Source: Streptomyces werraensis (GTDB taxonomy: Bacteria; Actinomycetota; Actinomycetes; Streptomycetales; Streptomycetaceae). Taken from it: a DNA stretch of 64,000 nucleotides. The notes below the pieces were generated by a model. It ran no database searches and was not told the origin of the DNA. It was given only the letters and a program-made list of their open reading frames with translations. Below, one piece after another: positions 6,819 through 19,505 of the stretch. The stretch is from positions 62,001 to 126,000 of the forward strand of contig BNBX01000001.1 in assembly GCA_014656175.1 (NCBI GenBank), written 5' to 3'. The number at the start of each line of letters is the position of its first letter. The first letter of the stretch is position 1. The position numbers were made by a program, and so were the translations under genes.

Positions 6819-9545
6819 TCAGTGCGCCGCCGACTCCCAGTCCGGACCCACGCCCACCGAGACCCCGAGGGGGACCCTCAGTTCGACCGCGGAGGCCATC
6901 TCACGGCGCACCAGGTCCTCGACCTGTTCCCGCTCCCCGGGGGCGAGTTCCAGGACGATTTCGTCGTGGACCTGGAGCAGCATCCGCGAGCGCAGGTCCG
7001 CCTCGCGCAGGGCGCGGTCGACGTTCAGCATGGCGATCTTGACGATGTCCGCCGCCGTGCCCTGGATCGGCGCGTTCAGCGCCATCCGCTCCGCCGCCTC
7101 GCGCCGCTGGCGGTTGTCGCTGTTGAGGTCGGGCAGGTAGCGGCGGCGGCCGAAGAGGGTCGCCGTGTACCCCGTGGCCCGCGCCTCGTCCACGACGCGG
7201 CGCAGATAGTCCCGTACGCCGCCGAAGCGCTCGAAGTAGGCGTCCATCAGCTGGCGCGCCTCCGCCGCCTCGATGTTCAGCTGCTGGGAGAGGCCGAAGG
7301 CGGACAGTCCGTAGGCCAGGCCGTAGGACATCGCCTTGATCTTGCGGCGCATCTCCGCGTCCACCGCGGACTGCTCCACGGAGAACACCTGGGCGGCGGC
7401 CGTGGTGTGCAGGTCCTCGCCGGAGGTGAACGCCTCGATGAGGCCGGCGTCCTCGGAGAGGTGCGCCATCACGCGCAGCTCGATCTGGCTGTAGTCGGCG
7501 GTGAGCAGCGACTCGAAGCCCTCGCCGACCACGAAGCCGCGGCGGATGGCGCGGCCCTCGTCGGTGCGGACCGGGATGTTCTGCAGGTTGGGGTCCGTGG
7601 AGGACAGCCGGCCCGTCGCGGCGACGGTCTGGTTGAACGTGGTGTGGATACGGCCGTCCGCGGCGATCGTCTTGATCAGGCCCTCGACGGTGACGCGGAG
7701 CTTCGCCTGCTCACGGTGGCGCAGCATGATGACCGGCAGTTCGTTGTCCGTCTGGCCGGCGAGCCAGGCCAGCGCGTCCGCGTCCGTGGTGTAACCGGTC
7801 TTTGTCTTCTTCGTCCTGGGCAGGGCCAGCTCGCCGAAGAGGACTTCCTGGAGCTGCTTGGGCGAGCCCAGGTTGAACTCGTGCCCGGCCGCCGCGTGCG
7901 CTTCCTTCACCGCCTGCTGCACGGCGCCGGCGAACATCTGCTCCATGGCTTCCAGGTGCGCCCGGTCGGCGGCGATGCCGTGCCGCTCCATGCGGGCGAG
8001 CAGGGCGGAGGTGGGCAGCTCCATGTCGCGCAGCAGGTCGGACGCGCCGACGTCCGCGAGGCGGCCCTCGAAGGCCTCGCCCAGGTCGAGCACGGCGCGG
8101 GCCTGCACCATGAGCGCGTGCGCCTGGGCGCCGTCGTCCGCGCCGAAGGCGAGCTGCCCGTCGGCCGCCGCGGCGGGCGCGAGCTCCCGGTGCAGGTACT
8201 CCAGGGACAGCGCGTCCAGGTCGAAGGAGCGGCGGCCGGGCTTGACCAGGTACGCGGCGAGGGCCGTGTCCATGGTGACGCCCTCGACCGTCCAGCCGTG
8301 TTCGGGGAAGACGCGCATCGCGCGCTTGGCGTTGTGGAACACCTTGGGACGGGCCGGGTCGGCGAGCCAACTGCGGAAGGCCCGCTCGTCGGCCTCGTCG
8401 AGCTCGGCCGGGTCGAACCAGGCGGCCGGTCCCTCCGCCGTGGCGAGCGCGATCTCGGCGACGGAGCCGGTGCCGAGCGCCCAGGTGTCGACGGCGGCGA
8501 CGCCCACCGGCCCGGTGACGTGCTCCGCGAGCCAGCCGGCCAGCTCGCCGGTGCCCAGCACCGTGCCGTCGATCTCCACGCCGTCCGCGACGACCGGGGT
8601 GGTCTCGGCCTCCTCGGCGCCCGGGTCGACGCCGAACAGCCGCTCTCGGAGCGACGGGTTCCTGATCTCCAGGGTGTCGAGGATCATCGCCACGGCCTTG
8701 CGGTCGTAGGCCGTGCGCTGCAGGTCCTGCACGCCCTTCGGCAGTTCGACCTGGCGCTCCAGCTCGGTGAGCCGGCGGTTGAGCTTGACGGACTCCAGGT
8801 GGTCGCGGAGGTTCTGCCCGGCCTTGCCCTTGACCTCGTCGACCCGCTCGACCAGCTCGGCGAAGGAGCCGAACTGGTTGATCCACTTCGCGGCGGTCTT
8901 CTCGCCGACGCCGGGAATGCCGGGGAGGTTGTCGGACGGATCGCCGCGCAGGGCGGCGAAGTCCGGGTACTGGGCGGGCGTGAGGCCGTACTTCTCGAAC
9001 ACCTTCTCCGGGGTGAAGCGGGTCAGCTCGGAGACGCCCTTGGTCGGATACAGCACCGTCACGTGGTCGGAGACCAGCTGGAAGGAGTCCCGGTCGCCGG
9101 TGACGATCAGCACGTCGAAGCCCTCGGCCTCGGCCCGGGTGGCGAGCGTGGCGATGACGTCGTCCGCCTCGTACCCCTCGACGGCGAAGCGGGGCACGCT
9201 CATCGCGTCGAGCAGCTCGCCGATCAGCTCGACCTGGCCCTTGAACTCGTCGGGGGTCTTGGAGCGGTTCGCCTTGTACTCGGTGAACTCCTCCGAGCGC
9301 CAGGTCTTGCGGGACACGTCGAAGGCGACCGCGAAGTGCGTGGGCGCCTCGTCACGCAGGGTGTTGGCGAGCATCGACGCGAAGCCGTAGATCGCGTTCG
9401 TCGGCTGGCCCGTCGCGGTGGTGAAGTTCTCCGCGGGCAGCGCGAAGAACGCGCGGTACGCCAGTGAGTGCCCGTCCATGAGCATCAGGCGCGGGCGGCT
9501 CCCGCCGGGGGTCTGGTCGGTCTTCTTCGATGCTGTGTCTGCCAC
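6819..9545 (-). CDS. polA: DNA polymerase I
   Basis: The product is 908 aa from a GTG at 9545 preceded by GGCAGGA; the frame is open upstream but loses conservation. The order is a 5'-3' exonuclease domain (residues about 18-320, with LMDGHSLAYRAFFALP and the AVEGYEADDVIA and GDRDSFQL motifs), a vestigial 3'-5' exonuclease-like domain (about 330-510), and the polymerase domain (about 540-908). Polymerase motif A is LLTADYSQIELRVMAHLSED, motif B RRKIKAMSYGLAYGLS and motif C VHDEIV with the catalytic acidic pair near 861-862. It functions in gap filling, Okazaki primer removal and repair. The proofreading domain lacks the canonical acidic residues: the ExoI position reads VDTWALG with no DxE pair, and the ExoII region reads FHNAKRAMRVF without the Asp. 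Proofreading is therefore probably absent. Confidence 0.97.
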   Translation of the reverse strand: MADTASKKTDQTPGGSRPRLMLMDGHSLAYRAFFALPAENFTTATGQPTNAIYGFASMLANTLRDEAPTHFAVAFDVSRKTWRSEEFTEYKANRSKTPDEFKGQVELIGELLDAMSVPRFAVEGYEADDVIATLATRAEAEGFDVLIVTGDRDSFQLVSDHVTVLYPTKGVSELTRFTPEKVFEKYGLTPAQYPDFAALRGDPSDNLPGIPGVGEKTAAKWINQFGSFAELVERVDEVKGKAGQNLRDHLESVKLNRRLTELERQVELPKGVQDLQRTAYDRKAVAMILDTLEIRNPSLRERLFGVDPGAEEAETTPVVADGVEIDGTVLGTGELAGWLAEHVTGPVGVAAVDTWALGTGSVAEIALATAEGPAAWFDPAELDEADERAFRSWLADPARPKVFHNAKRAMRVFPEHGWTVEGVTMDTALAAYLVKPGRRSFDLDALSLEYLHRELAPAAAADGQLAFGADDGAQAHALMVQARAVLDLGEAFEGRLADVGASDLLRDMELPTSALLARMERHGIAADRAHLEAMEQMFAGAVQQAVKEAHAAAGHEFNLGSPKQLQEVLFGELALPRTKKTKTGYTTDADALAWLAGQTDNELPVIMLRHREQAKLRVTVEGLIKTIAADGRIHTTFNQTVAATGRLSSTDPNLQNIPVRTDEGRAIRRGFVVGEGFESLLTADYSQIELRVMAHLSEDAGLIEAFTSGEDLHTTAAAQVFSVEQSAVDAEMRRKIKAMSYGLAYGLSAFGLSQQLNIEAAEARQLMDAYFERFGGVRDYLRRVVDEARATGYTATLFGRRRYLPDLNSDNRQRREAAERMALNAPIQGTAADIVKIAMLNVDRALREADLRSRMLLQVHDEIVLELAPGEREQVEDLVRREMASAVELRVPLGVSVGVGPDWESAAH

Positions 9546-10010
9546 GTGTCCGATCCTGCCACGCCGGACTGACACCGGGTGTCGGCGCCCACGCCCGCGT
9601 CCTCGCCCACGGGGCGGGAGGCACCGGTGCGGCTGTGGTCCGGGGTGCCCGCAGTCGGCGGCGCTGCGGCCGCCGCCCGCCACGCGCCACCGGTGTTGGT
9701 GCAGCCGCCCGTCGGCGGGAGGGGACGGGGTGGGGGTGGTCGCCCGCAGCGGCTGGCGCGTCCGCGCCCTCCCCGTACCAAGCGACTCCATCGCGCCAGA
9801 CCGAGGACGACCGCCCCCGCCCCGGCCCCGCACCACCCACCGACCCTGCGCGCCACGCCCGCCCCCACCGCACCGCAACCCTGCGCCGCAGGCGTCACAC
9901 CCAAGCCCCCACCGGACAGAACCCCGCGCCGCAGGCGCCTCCGCCCGCGCACCCCCCGCATGCGAGGATCGAAGAGATCCACCTCACACGTGCGTGAACA
10001 GGAGTGCGCG
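9546..10010. other. Intergenic region between divergent polA and FdhF/YdeP genes
   Basis: These 465 bp separate two divergently transcribed genes. The stretch is very GC-rich and contains two copies of GCGCCGCAGGCG (near 9890 and 9929), each able to form a small stem. Open frames cross it on both strands, but none has a ribosome binding site or recognisable protein, and they are artefacts of the high GC. Promoters for polA and the molybdoenzyme gene must lie here but are not identifiable by eye. Confidence 0.4.
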
Positions 10011-12290
<2,280 letters not shown>

Positions 12291-12347
12291 GCGTTCGCTC
12301 AGGGCACAGACGTACCGACGTACCGACGCACGATTGGAGCCGGGCCC

Positions 12348-12830
12348 ATGGGAGAGCCGCAGCAGGTGAAGTTCCCGCAGGAGGTCATCGACGAGTACAA
12401 CGCGCTCGGTGTGGATCTCCAGGCGCTGTTCTCGGCGGGCCACCTCGGCACGCGGATGGGTGTGCAGATCACGGAGGCCTCGGCGGAACGTGTCGTCGGG
12501 ACGATGCCGGTGGAGGGCAACACCCAGCCCTACGGCCTGCTGCACGGCGGTGCGTCCGCCGTGCTGGCGGAGACGCTGGGCTCGGTCGGCTCGATGCTGC
12601 ACGGCGGGGTGAACAAGATCGCGGTCGGTGTGGACCTCAACTGCACGCACCACCGCGGGGTCCGTTCCGGCCTGGTCACCGGCGTCGCCACCCCCGTGCA
12701 CCGGGGCCGGTCCACGGCGACGTACGAGATCGTGATCACCGACGAGGCGGACAAGCGGGTGTGCACCGCCCGGCTGACCTGTCTGCTGCGGGACGTCCGC
12801 CCCGGCGACGCGGAGAAGGCGGCCGGCTGA
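12348..12830 (+). CDS. PaaI/hotdog-fold acyl-CoA thioesterase
   Basis: This 160-aa protein starts at ATG 12348, with TTGGAG about 9 bp upstream. It has the hotdog signature YGLLHGGASAVLAETLGSVGS at about residues 62-82. His66-Gly-Gly and the acidic Glu75 correspond to the catalytic and substrate-loop residues of the PaaI/YbgC thioesterase group, which hydrolyses acyl- or aryl-CoA thioesters. Length is normal for a single hotdog domain plus a short N-terminal helix. The gene starts 57 bp after the molybdoenzyme stop, so cotranscription is possible. The specific acyl-CoA substrate cannot be read from the sequence. Confidence 0.87.
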   Translation: MGEPQQVKFPQEVIDEYNALGVDLQALFSAGHLGTRMGVQITEASAERVVGTMPVEGNTQPYGLLHGGASAVLAETLGSVGSMLHGGVNKIAVGVDLNCTHHRGVRSGLVTGVATPVHRGRSTATYEIVITDEADKRVCTARLTCLLRDVRPGDAEKAAG

Positions 12831-12888
12831 CGTCGGCGGGGGTGCGGAAGCCGCCCGCCGCACACCGGCCCCCCGCCTCCGTACTCTC

Positions 12889-12936
12889 TCCACGGCACCG
12901 CGCCCGTCGCCTTTCCACAGCACCGCGCCCGTCGCC
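12889..12936. repeat. Two-copy 23-bp tandem repeat
   Basis: TCCACGGCACCGCGCCCGTC plus GCC at 12889-12911 recurs at 12914-12936 with one mismatch and a 25-bp period. It lies in the spacer before the lipoprotein gene. Function is unknown; it may be simple slippage or a paired binding site near that gene's promoter. Confidence 0.5.
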
Positions 12937-12977
12937 GCCATTGCCCGCGGCCGACGGGCGCTCTAGCGTTCGGTGCC

Positions 12978-13397
12978 ATGGGACGGGGCGGCACCTCTCG
13001 CAGCGCCGGGGCGTTCCGGGCACCCCTCCGGGCGGTCCTCCTCGTGGCGGCCCTGGCCGTGACCGGGTGCGCGGCGGAAGGCCCCCGCGCCGCCCGCGCC
13101 CCCTCCCCCTCCATGGCCGACGGCCCGTCACCGAAGGCGACTTCGGACGTCGACCTGTGTGTGAGCATCGTCGGTCACTGGTCCCGCGAGGTGCTCGACG
13201 GCCGCGGGTACGGCGACTACCAGTCGATGGGGATGTCCGGCGGGCAGTACGACATCCTGCGCGAGGTCGTGGACTCGGCGCGCGCCGCCCGCCGCCAAGG
13301 GGCGGGAAACATCGACGTGTTGGTGGAACGTCAGGCTCGCGAGGGCTGCACGGCCTGGTACCGCTCCGGCGGGCCCGGAGAGGGGCCGTGGCGATGA
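12978..13397 (+). CDS. Small putative lipoprotein
   Basis: This 139-aa protein has an N-terminal signal of about 30 residues: Arg-containing start, then LRAVLLVAALAVTGC with a lipobox (AVTGC) at about residues 27-31. It would be processed by the Lgt/Lsp pathway; lgt is also in this window. The mature part has no recognised domain but reads as folded protein (YGDYQSMGMSGGQYDILREVV). There is no obvious ribosome binding site in front of ATG 12978 (GCTCTAGCGTTCGGTGCC), so it may be leaderless or weakly translated. The gene overlaps the next by the ATGA of 13394-13397, suggesting the two work together. Confidence 0.7.
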   Translation: MGRGGTSRSAGAFRAPLRAVLLVAALAVTGCAAEGPRAARAPSPSMADGPSPKATSDVDLCVSIVGHWSREVLDGRGYGDYQSMGMSGGQYDILREVVDSARAARRQGAGNIDVLVERQAREGCTAWYRSGGPGEGPWR

Positions 13398-13999
13398 GCG
13401 GGATCGGCCCGGTCGAACCGGACGGCGACACGCGCCCTTTGGACCCGCCTCCCGTCGTCGCACGCTCCCGAAGCGGGCCTCGGACCCGCATGCCGAGACG
13501 TCACCGGAGAGCCACCGCCGCCGCGTTCCTCGCCGTCGCCGTGCTCGCGGCAGGCGCGTTGCTGTACCTCACCCGCCCTCGTCCCGAGCCTCCGCCCGAA
13601 CTGCGTTTCCCGAGCCAGACGACATCCTTCCGGTACCTGTACATGCAGGTCAGAGACACAAGGACGACTGCGCCGGAATTTGAATTCACTATACAAGCGC
13701 TTGCGGAATCCGATGCTCCGGTGACCGTTCTGAGCATTTCCCAGCCCTACGCCGGCCTGTCCCTGACCTCCAGGCCGGCAACTCCTTTACGGGTGAAAGG
13801 TGGCGGCTCCCGCAAGATCGCCGTCATCGTCCGGGTGTCGGAATGCGGAAAAGTGCCACGGAACGCCGGACTCCCTTTCGTGGACGTAACACTGCGTAAC
13901 ACGCGCGCAAAGGAGGCCCACAGCTACATCCTCGGCGCCCGGTACGCGAGGGACCTGTCCATGGCGCTGAAGGTGGCCTGCGGCAACGGATTTCGGTAA
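13394..13999 (+). CDS. Membrane-anchored hypothetical protein
   Basis: This 201-aa protein starts at ATG 13394, inside the ATGA overlap with the lipoprotein gene. Residues about 33-60 form Arg-rich basic residues followed by a single hydrophobic helix (AAAFLAVAVLAAGALLYL), giving an N-in/C-out topology. The outside part is beta-rich, with two cysteines (about C157 and C195) that could form a disulfide. No family is recognised. Base composition is odd: a stretch around 13660-13740 (for example GAATTTGAATTCACTATACA) is clearly more AT-rich and uses third-position A/T codons, unlike its neighbours. This may mark recent acquisition or weak selection. The stop is TAA, rare in this genome. Confidence 0.7.
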   Translation: MSGIGPVEPDGDTRPLDPPPVVARSRSGPRTRMPRRHRRATAAAFLAVAVLAAGALLYLTRPRPEPPPELRFPSQTTSFRYLYMQVRDTRTTAPEFEFTIQALAESDAPVTVLSISQPYAGLSLTSRPATPLRVKGGGSRKIAVIVRVSECGKVPRNAGLPFVDVTLRNTRAKEAHSYILGARYARDLSMALKVACGNGFR

Positions 14000-14184
14000 T
14001 CAGCAAAACCCCTGATACACCTGAACCACCCCTGCTGGTTCCTGCGGTTTCTCACCATGCGGACAGGGCAAATCGGCGGGAATTCTGCTCTTCCCCCCAC
14101 TCAGTACCGCTCTGCAATACGTCGTGTCATAACAAGAGCGTCACAGCCTTGGCCAGAGTCTCCTCCGCATTCCCCACACACGCT

Positions 14185-14190
14185 TAGAGT
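14185..14190 (+). promoter_or_regulatory. Possible -10 element for the branched-chain amino-acid transporter operon
   Basis: TAGAGT lies about 97 bp before the substrate-binding-protein start in an AT-richer pocket (14100-14190) and fits the TAGRRT -10 pattern of Streptomyces housekeeping promoters. No good -35 hexamer is seen 17 bp upstream. The 287-bp gap from 14000 shows no riboswitch or leader ORF that I can recognise. Confidence 0.3.
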
Positions 14191-14286
14191 CACGGCCAGT
14201 CACCGCGGAGCCTGATTCTCACTCGGCCCAGCGCTCGACTCGGCCGTTTCCACGGGGAAGCGGCTGTCAGGGGAAAGGACTGGATC

Positions 14287-15519
14287 GTGCGTCAACGTTC
14301 GCTCATCGCCATCACCGCCGCCCTGGCGGCGGGTGCACTCACCCTCACCGCCTGCGGCTCCCGCGACGACAACGGCGGCGGCTCGGACTCGGGCAACGGT
14401 GACACCACCGTCGTCATCGGCGTCGACGCGCCGCTGACCGGCGACCTCTCCGCGCTCGGCCTGGGCATCAAGAACTCCGTGGACCTCGCCACGAAGATCG
14501 CCAACAAGGAGAAGTACGTCGAGGGCGTCACCTTCAAGATCGAGGCGCTCGACGACCAGGGCCAGGCCTCCGTGGGCCAGCAGAACGCCACCAAGCTCGT
14601 CGCCAACAAGGACGTGCTCGGCGTCGTCGGCCCGCTGAACTCCTCCGTCGGCGAGTCCATGCAGAAGGTCTTCGACACGGCCAAGCTGGTCGAGGTCTCC
14701 CCGGCGAACACCAACCCCGCCCTCACCCAGGGCGTGAACTGGGCCAAGGAGAAGGAGCGGCCGTACAAGTCGTACTTCCGCACCGCGACCACGGACGCCA
14801 TCCAGGGCCCGTTCGCCGCGCAGTACGTCTTCAACGACGCCAAGAAGAAGAAGGTCTTCGTCATCGACGACAAGAAGACCTACGGCGCCGGTCTGGCCGC
14901 CACCTTCACCGCGGAGTTCAAGAAGCTCGGCGGCCAGGTCGTCGGCACCGAGCACATCAACCCGGAGAGCAAGGACTTCAGCGCCGTCGCCACCAAGGTG
15001 AAGAACTCCGGCGCCGACGTCGTCTACTACGGCGGCGAGTACCCGCAGGCCGGCCCGCTGAGCAAGCAGATCAAGGAAGCGGGCGCGAAGATCCCGCTGG
15101 TCGGCGGTGACGGCATCTACAGCGCCGACTTCATCAAGCTGGCCGGCGCGGCCGGCACCGGCGACCTCGCCACCTCCGTCGGCGCGCCCGTCGAGTCCCT
15201 GCCGTCCGCCAAGGAGTTCGTCGCGAACTACAAGGCCGAGGGCTACAAGGAGGCCTACGAGGCCTACGGCGGCTACTCCTACGACTCCGCCTGGGCCATC
15301 ATCGAGGCCGTCAAGAAGGTCGTCGAGGACAACGACGGCAAGCTGCCGGACGACGCCCGCGCCAAGGTCGTCGACGCCATGCAGGACGTCTCCTTCGACG
15401 GTGTGACCGGCAAGGTCTCCTTCGACGAGTTCGGTGACGCCACCAACAAGCAGCTCACCGTCTACACCGTCAAGGGCGGCGACTGGGCCACCGTGAAGTC
15501 GGGCACCTTCACCGGCTGA
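14287..15519 (+). CDS. Branched-chain amino-acid ABC transporter, substrate-binding lipoprotein (LivJ/LivK type)
   Basis: This 410-aa protein starts at GTG 14287 behind GGGGAAAGGA. It has a lipoprotein signal (RQRSLIAITAALAAGALTLTAC) with lipobox LTAC at about residues 20-23, so it is anchored outside the membrane. A periplasmic-binding-protein type 1 fold follows. The ligand loop region GVDAPLTGDLSALGLGIKNS and the segment VVGPLNSSVGESMQ are typical of Leu/Ile/Val-binding proteins. It captures branched-chain amino acids for the permease encoded by the next four genes. Lysine and AAG codons are unusually frequent, reflecting strong codon bias and high expression. It is separated by 112 bp from livH, so differential expression within the operon is likely. 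Confidence 0.93.
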   Translation: MRQRSLIAITAALAAGALTLTACGSRDDNGGGSDSGNGDTTVVIGVDAPLTGDLSALGLGIKNSVDLATKIANKEKYVEGVTFKIEALDDQGQASVGQQNATKLVANKDVLGVVGPLNSSVGESMQKVFDTAKLVEVSPANTNPALTQGVNWAKEKERPYKSYFRTATTDAIQGPFAAQYVFNDAKKKKVFVIDDKKTYGAGLAATFTAEFKKLGGQVVGTEHINPESKDFSAVATKVKNSGADVVYYGGEYPQAGPLSKQIKEAGAKIPLVGGDGIYSADFIKLAGAAGTGDLATSVGAPVESLPSAKEFVANYKAEGYKEAYEAYGGYSYDSAWAIIEAVKKVVEDNDGKLPDDARAKVVDAMQDVSFDGVTGKVSFDEFGDATNKQLTVYTVKGGDWATVKSGTFTG

Positions 15520-15631
15520 TCTCCGCCGCACCACTCACACGAGCCGCGCGGGGCGCTGTTCCACTGGCGCCCCGCGCGGACTCGCATCCGGCCCATCCGT
15601 CGAACATTCCGAAAGTCTCGGAGGACATGCG

Positions 15632-16564
15632 GTGAACGAACTGCCGCAGCAGCTGGTCAACGGCCTGCTACTGGGATCCATGTACGGCCTGGTCGCCATC
15701 GGCTACACAATGGTCTACGGCATTGTCCAGCTCATCAACTTCGCCCACGGCGAGATCTTCATGGTCGGCGCCTTCGGCGCCATCACCGTGCATCTGTACG
15801 TCTTGCCGGACGGCACCTCCATGTGGATCGCGCTGCCGCTCATGCTGATAGGCGCCATGATCGCCTCGGTGCTGGTCGCCATCGGAGCGGAACGGTTCGC
15901 CTACCGCCCGCTGCGCGGCGCGCCCCGTCTGGCCCCGCTCATCACCGCCATCGGGCTCTCCCTCGCACTCCAGCAGGCCGTCTGGGCCTTCTACCCCGAG
16001 GCGAAGTCCAAGCTGGCCTTCCCGCAGATCGAGGGCGGCCCCTTCTCCATCGGCGGCGCCACCATCCAGACCGGCGACATCTTCCTGATCGTCGCCGCCC
16101 CGATCAGCATGGCGTTCCTCGCCTACTTCGTGATGCGGACCCGCACCGGCCGCGGCATGCAGGCCACCGCGCAGGACCCGGACACGGCGAAGCTGATGGG
16201 CGTCAACACCGACCGCATCATCGTGATCGCGTTCGCCCTCGGCGCCGTCTTCGCCGCCGTCGGCGGTGTCGCCAGCGGTCTGAAGTACGGCCAGATCGAC
16301 TTCAAGATGGGCTTCATCCTCGGCCTCAAGGCCTTCACCGCGGCAGTGCTCGGTGGCATCGGCAACATCTACGGGGCCATGATCGGCGGTGTGGTCCTCG
16401 GCGTCGTCGAGACCCTGGCCACCGCCTACATCGCGGACATCCCCGGCCTGGACCAGTTCGGCAGCCAGTCCTGGGCCGAGGTCTGGGCCTTCATCCTCCT
16501 CATCCTCGTGCTCCTGTTCCGGCCCCAGGGCCTGCTCGGCGAGCGCGTCGCGGACAGGGCGTGA
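15632..16564 (+). CDS. livH: Branched-chain amino-acid ABC transporter permease LivH
   Basis: This 310-aa polytopic membrane protein starts at GTG 15632 behind GGAGGA. It has about eight hydrophobic helices. Family marks are NGLLLGSMYGLVAIGYTMVYGIVQLINFAHGE near the N-terminus and the EAA-like cytoplasmic loop around TRTGRGMQATAQDPDTAKLMGVN at about residue 170. The IGNIYGAMIGGVVLGVVETL segment at about residue 250 is characteristic. LivH forms the membrane channel with LivM and docks LivG and LivF. Its stop overlaps a possible GTG start of livM (GTGA at 16561-16564). Confidence 0.95.
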   Translation: MNELPQQLVNGLLLGSMYGLVAIGYTMVYGIVQLINFAHGEIFMVGAFGAITVHLYVLPDGTSMWIALPLMLIGAMIASVLVAIGAERFAYRPLRGAPRLAPLITAIGLSLALQQAVWAFYPEAKSKLAFPQIEGGPFSIGGATIQTGDIFLIVAAPISMAFLAYFVMRTRTGRGMQATAQDPDTAKLMGVNTDRIIVIAFALGAVFAAVGGVASGLKYGQIDFKMGFILGLKAFTAAVLGGIGNIYGAMIGGVVLGVVETLATAYIADIPGLDQFGSQSWAEVWAFILLILVLLFRPQGLLGERVADRA

Positions 16565-16569
16565 CACCG

Positions 16570-18396
<1,827 letters not shown>

Positions 18397-18401
18397 CCAC
18401 C

Positions 18402-19505
18402 ATGACCACCGACACCACCACCAAGGACACCGCCCCGGGCGCGCCCGCCCCCGGCTCCGTCGTCCTCGACGCCCGCGGCGTCACCATGCGGTTCGGCGGC
18501 CTCACCGCCGTCAAGGACGTCGACCTCACCGTGCGCAGCGGCGAGATCGTCGGTCTGATCGGCCCCAACGGCGCCGGCAAGACCACGTTCTTCAACTGCC
18601 TCACCGGGCTGTACATCCCGACCGAGGGAGAGGTCCGCTACAAGGACAAGGTGCTGCCGCCCAAGTCCTTCAAGGTGACCGCGGCCGGCATCGCCCGCAC
18701 GTTCCAGAACATCCGGCTGTTCGCCAACATGACGGTCCTGGAGAACGTGCTCGTCGGCCGCCACACCCGCACCAAGGAGGGCTTCTGGTCGGCCGTCCTG
18801 CGCGGGCCCGGCTTCCACAAGGCCGAGGCCGCCTCCCGCGCCCGCGCCATGGAACTGCTGGAGTTCGTCGGCCTCGCCGAGAAGGCCGACCAGCTCGCGC
18901 GCAACCTCCCCTACGGCGAGCAGCGCAAGCTGGAGATCGCCCGTGCGCTCGCCAGCGAGCCGGGGCTGCTGCTCCTCGACGAGCCCACCGCGGGCATGAA
19001 CCCCCAGGAGACCCGGGCGGCGGAGGAACTCATCTTCGCCATCCGCGACCAGGGCACCGCGGTCCTCGTCATCGAGCACGACATGCGGTTCATCTTCAAC
19101 CTCTGCGACCGGGTCGCCGTGCTCGTCCAGGGCCAGAAGCTGATCGAGGGCGACCCGGCCACCGTGCAGGGCGACGAGCGGGTCATCGCCGCGTACATCG
19201 GCGAGCCGCTGGCCGACGATCCCGGCGCCGCCGAGGTCGCCGAGGTAGAGGCCGCCGAGGCCGCGGCCGAGGCGGCGGGCCGGCCCCAGTCGCCCGGCAA
19301 GACGGTCGACGCCGCGGCGCCCGAGACCGAGGCGGCCGAGGAGACGGCCGACGCGGACCCGCGGCCGGAGGCCGGGACGGGGGCGGAGGCCGAGGCCGAC
19401 GCCCCCGCGGACGCCGGGGCCAGGGACGCCGAGACAGAAGCACAGGCGGAGGCGGAGGCCGAGGCCACCACGGACGCCGCGCCCGGCAAGGAGAACGACC
19501 GATGA
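18402..19505 (+). CDS. livG: Branched-chain amino-acid ABC transporter ATPase LivG with acidic C-terminal tail
   Basis: This 367-aa protein carries an ABC ATPase domain at residues about 18-270: Walker A GPNGAGKTT (54-62), signature LPYGEQRKLEIARAL, Walker B LLLLDEPTAGMNPQE and the H-loop VIEHDMRF. It powers import through LivHM. The usual LivG is about 255-290 aa; here about 97 residues follow the domain from residue 271, rich in Ala, Glu and Asp (for example AEAAAEAAGRPQSPGK and AEAEADAPADAGARDAETEA). The tail is low-complexity and strongly acidic, so probably disordered. The gene ends in an ATGA overlap with livF (19502-19505), so the tail codons run right up to the next gene. Confidence 0.94.
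   Translation: MTTDTTTKDTAPGAPAPGSVVLDARGVTMRFGGLTAVKDVDLTVRSGEIVGLIGPNGAGKTTFFNCLTGLYIPTEGEVRYKDKVLPPKSFKVTAAGIARTFQNIRLFANMTVLENVLVGRHTRTKEGFWSAVLRGPGFHKAEAASRARAMELLEFVGLAEKADQLARNLPYGEQRKLEIARALASEPGLLLLDEPTAGMNPQETRAAEELIFAIRDQGTAVLVIEHDMRFIFNLCDRVAVLVQGQKLIEGDPATVQGDERVIAAYIGEPLADDPGAAEVAEVEAAEAAAEAAGRPQSPGKTVDAAAPETEAAEETADADPRPEAGTGAEAEADAPADAGARDAETEAQAEAEAEATTDAAPGKENDR

Noticed and set aside
6594..9467. Very long open frame on the plus strand opposite polA
   Set aside because: Caused by the GC-rich polA codons read antisense. It has no ribosome binding site and no recognisable domains, while polA matches on every motif.
14200..15534. Long minus-strand frame opposite the amino-acid-binding lipoprotein gene
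   Set aside because: Antisense shadow with repetitive Gly/Val/Leu content; the plus-strand gene has a lipobox and known domain motifs.
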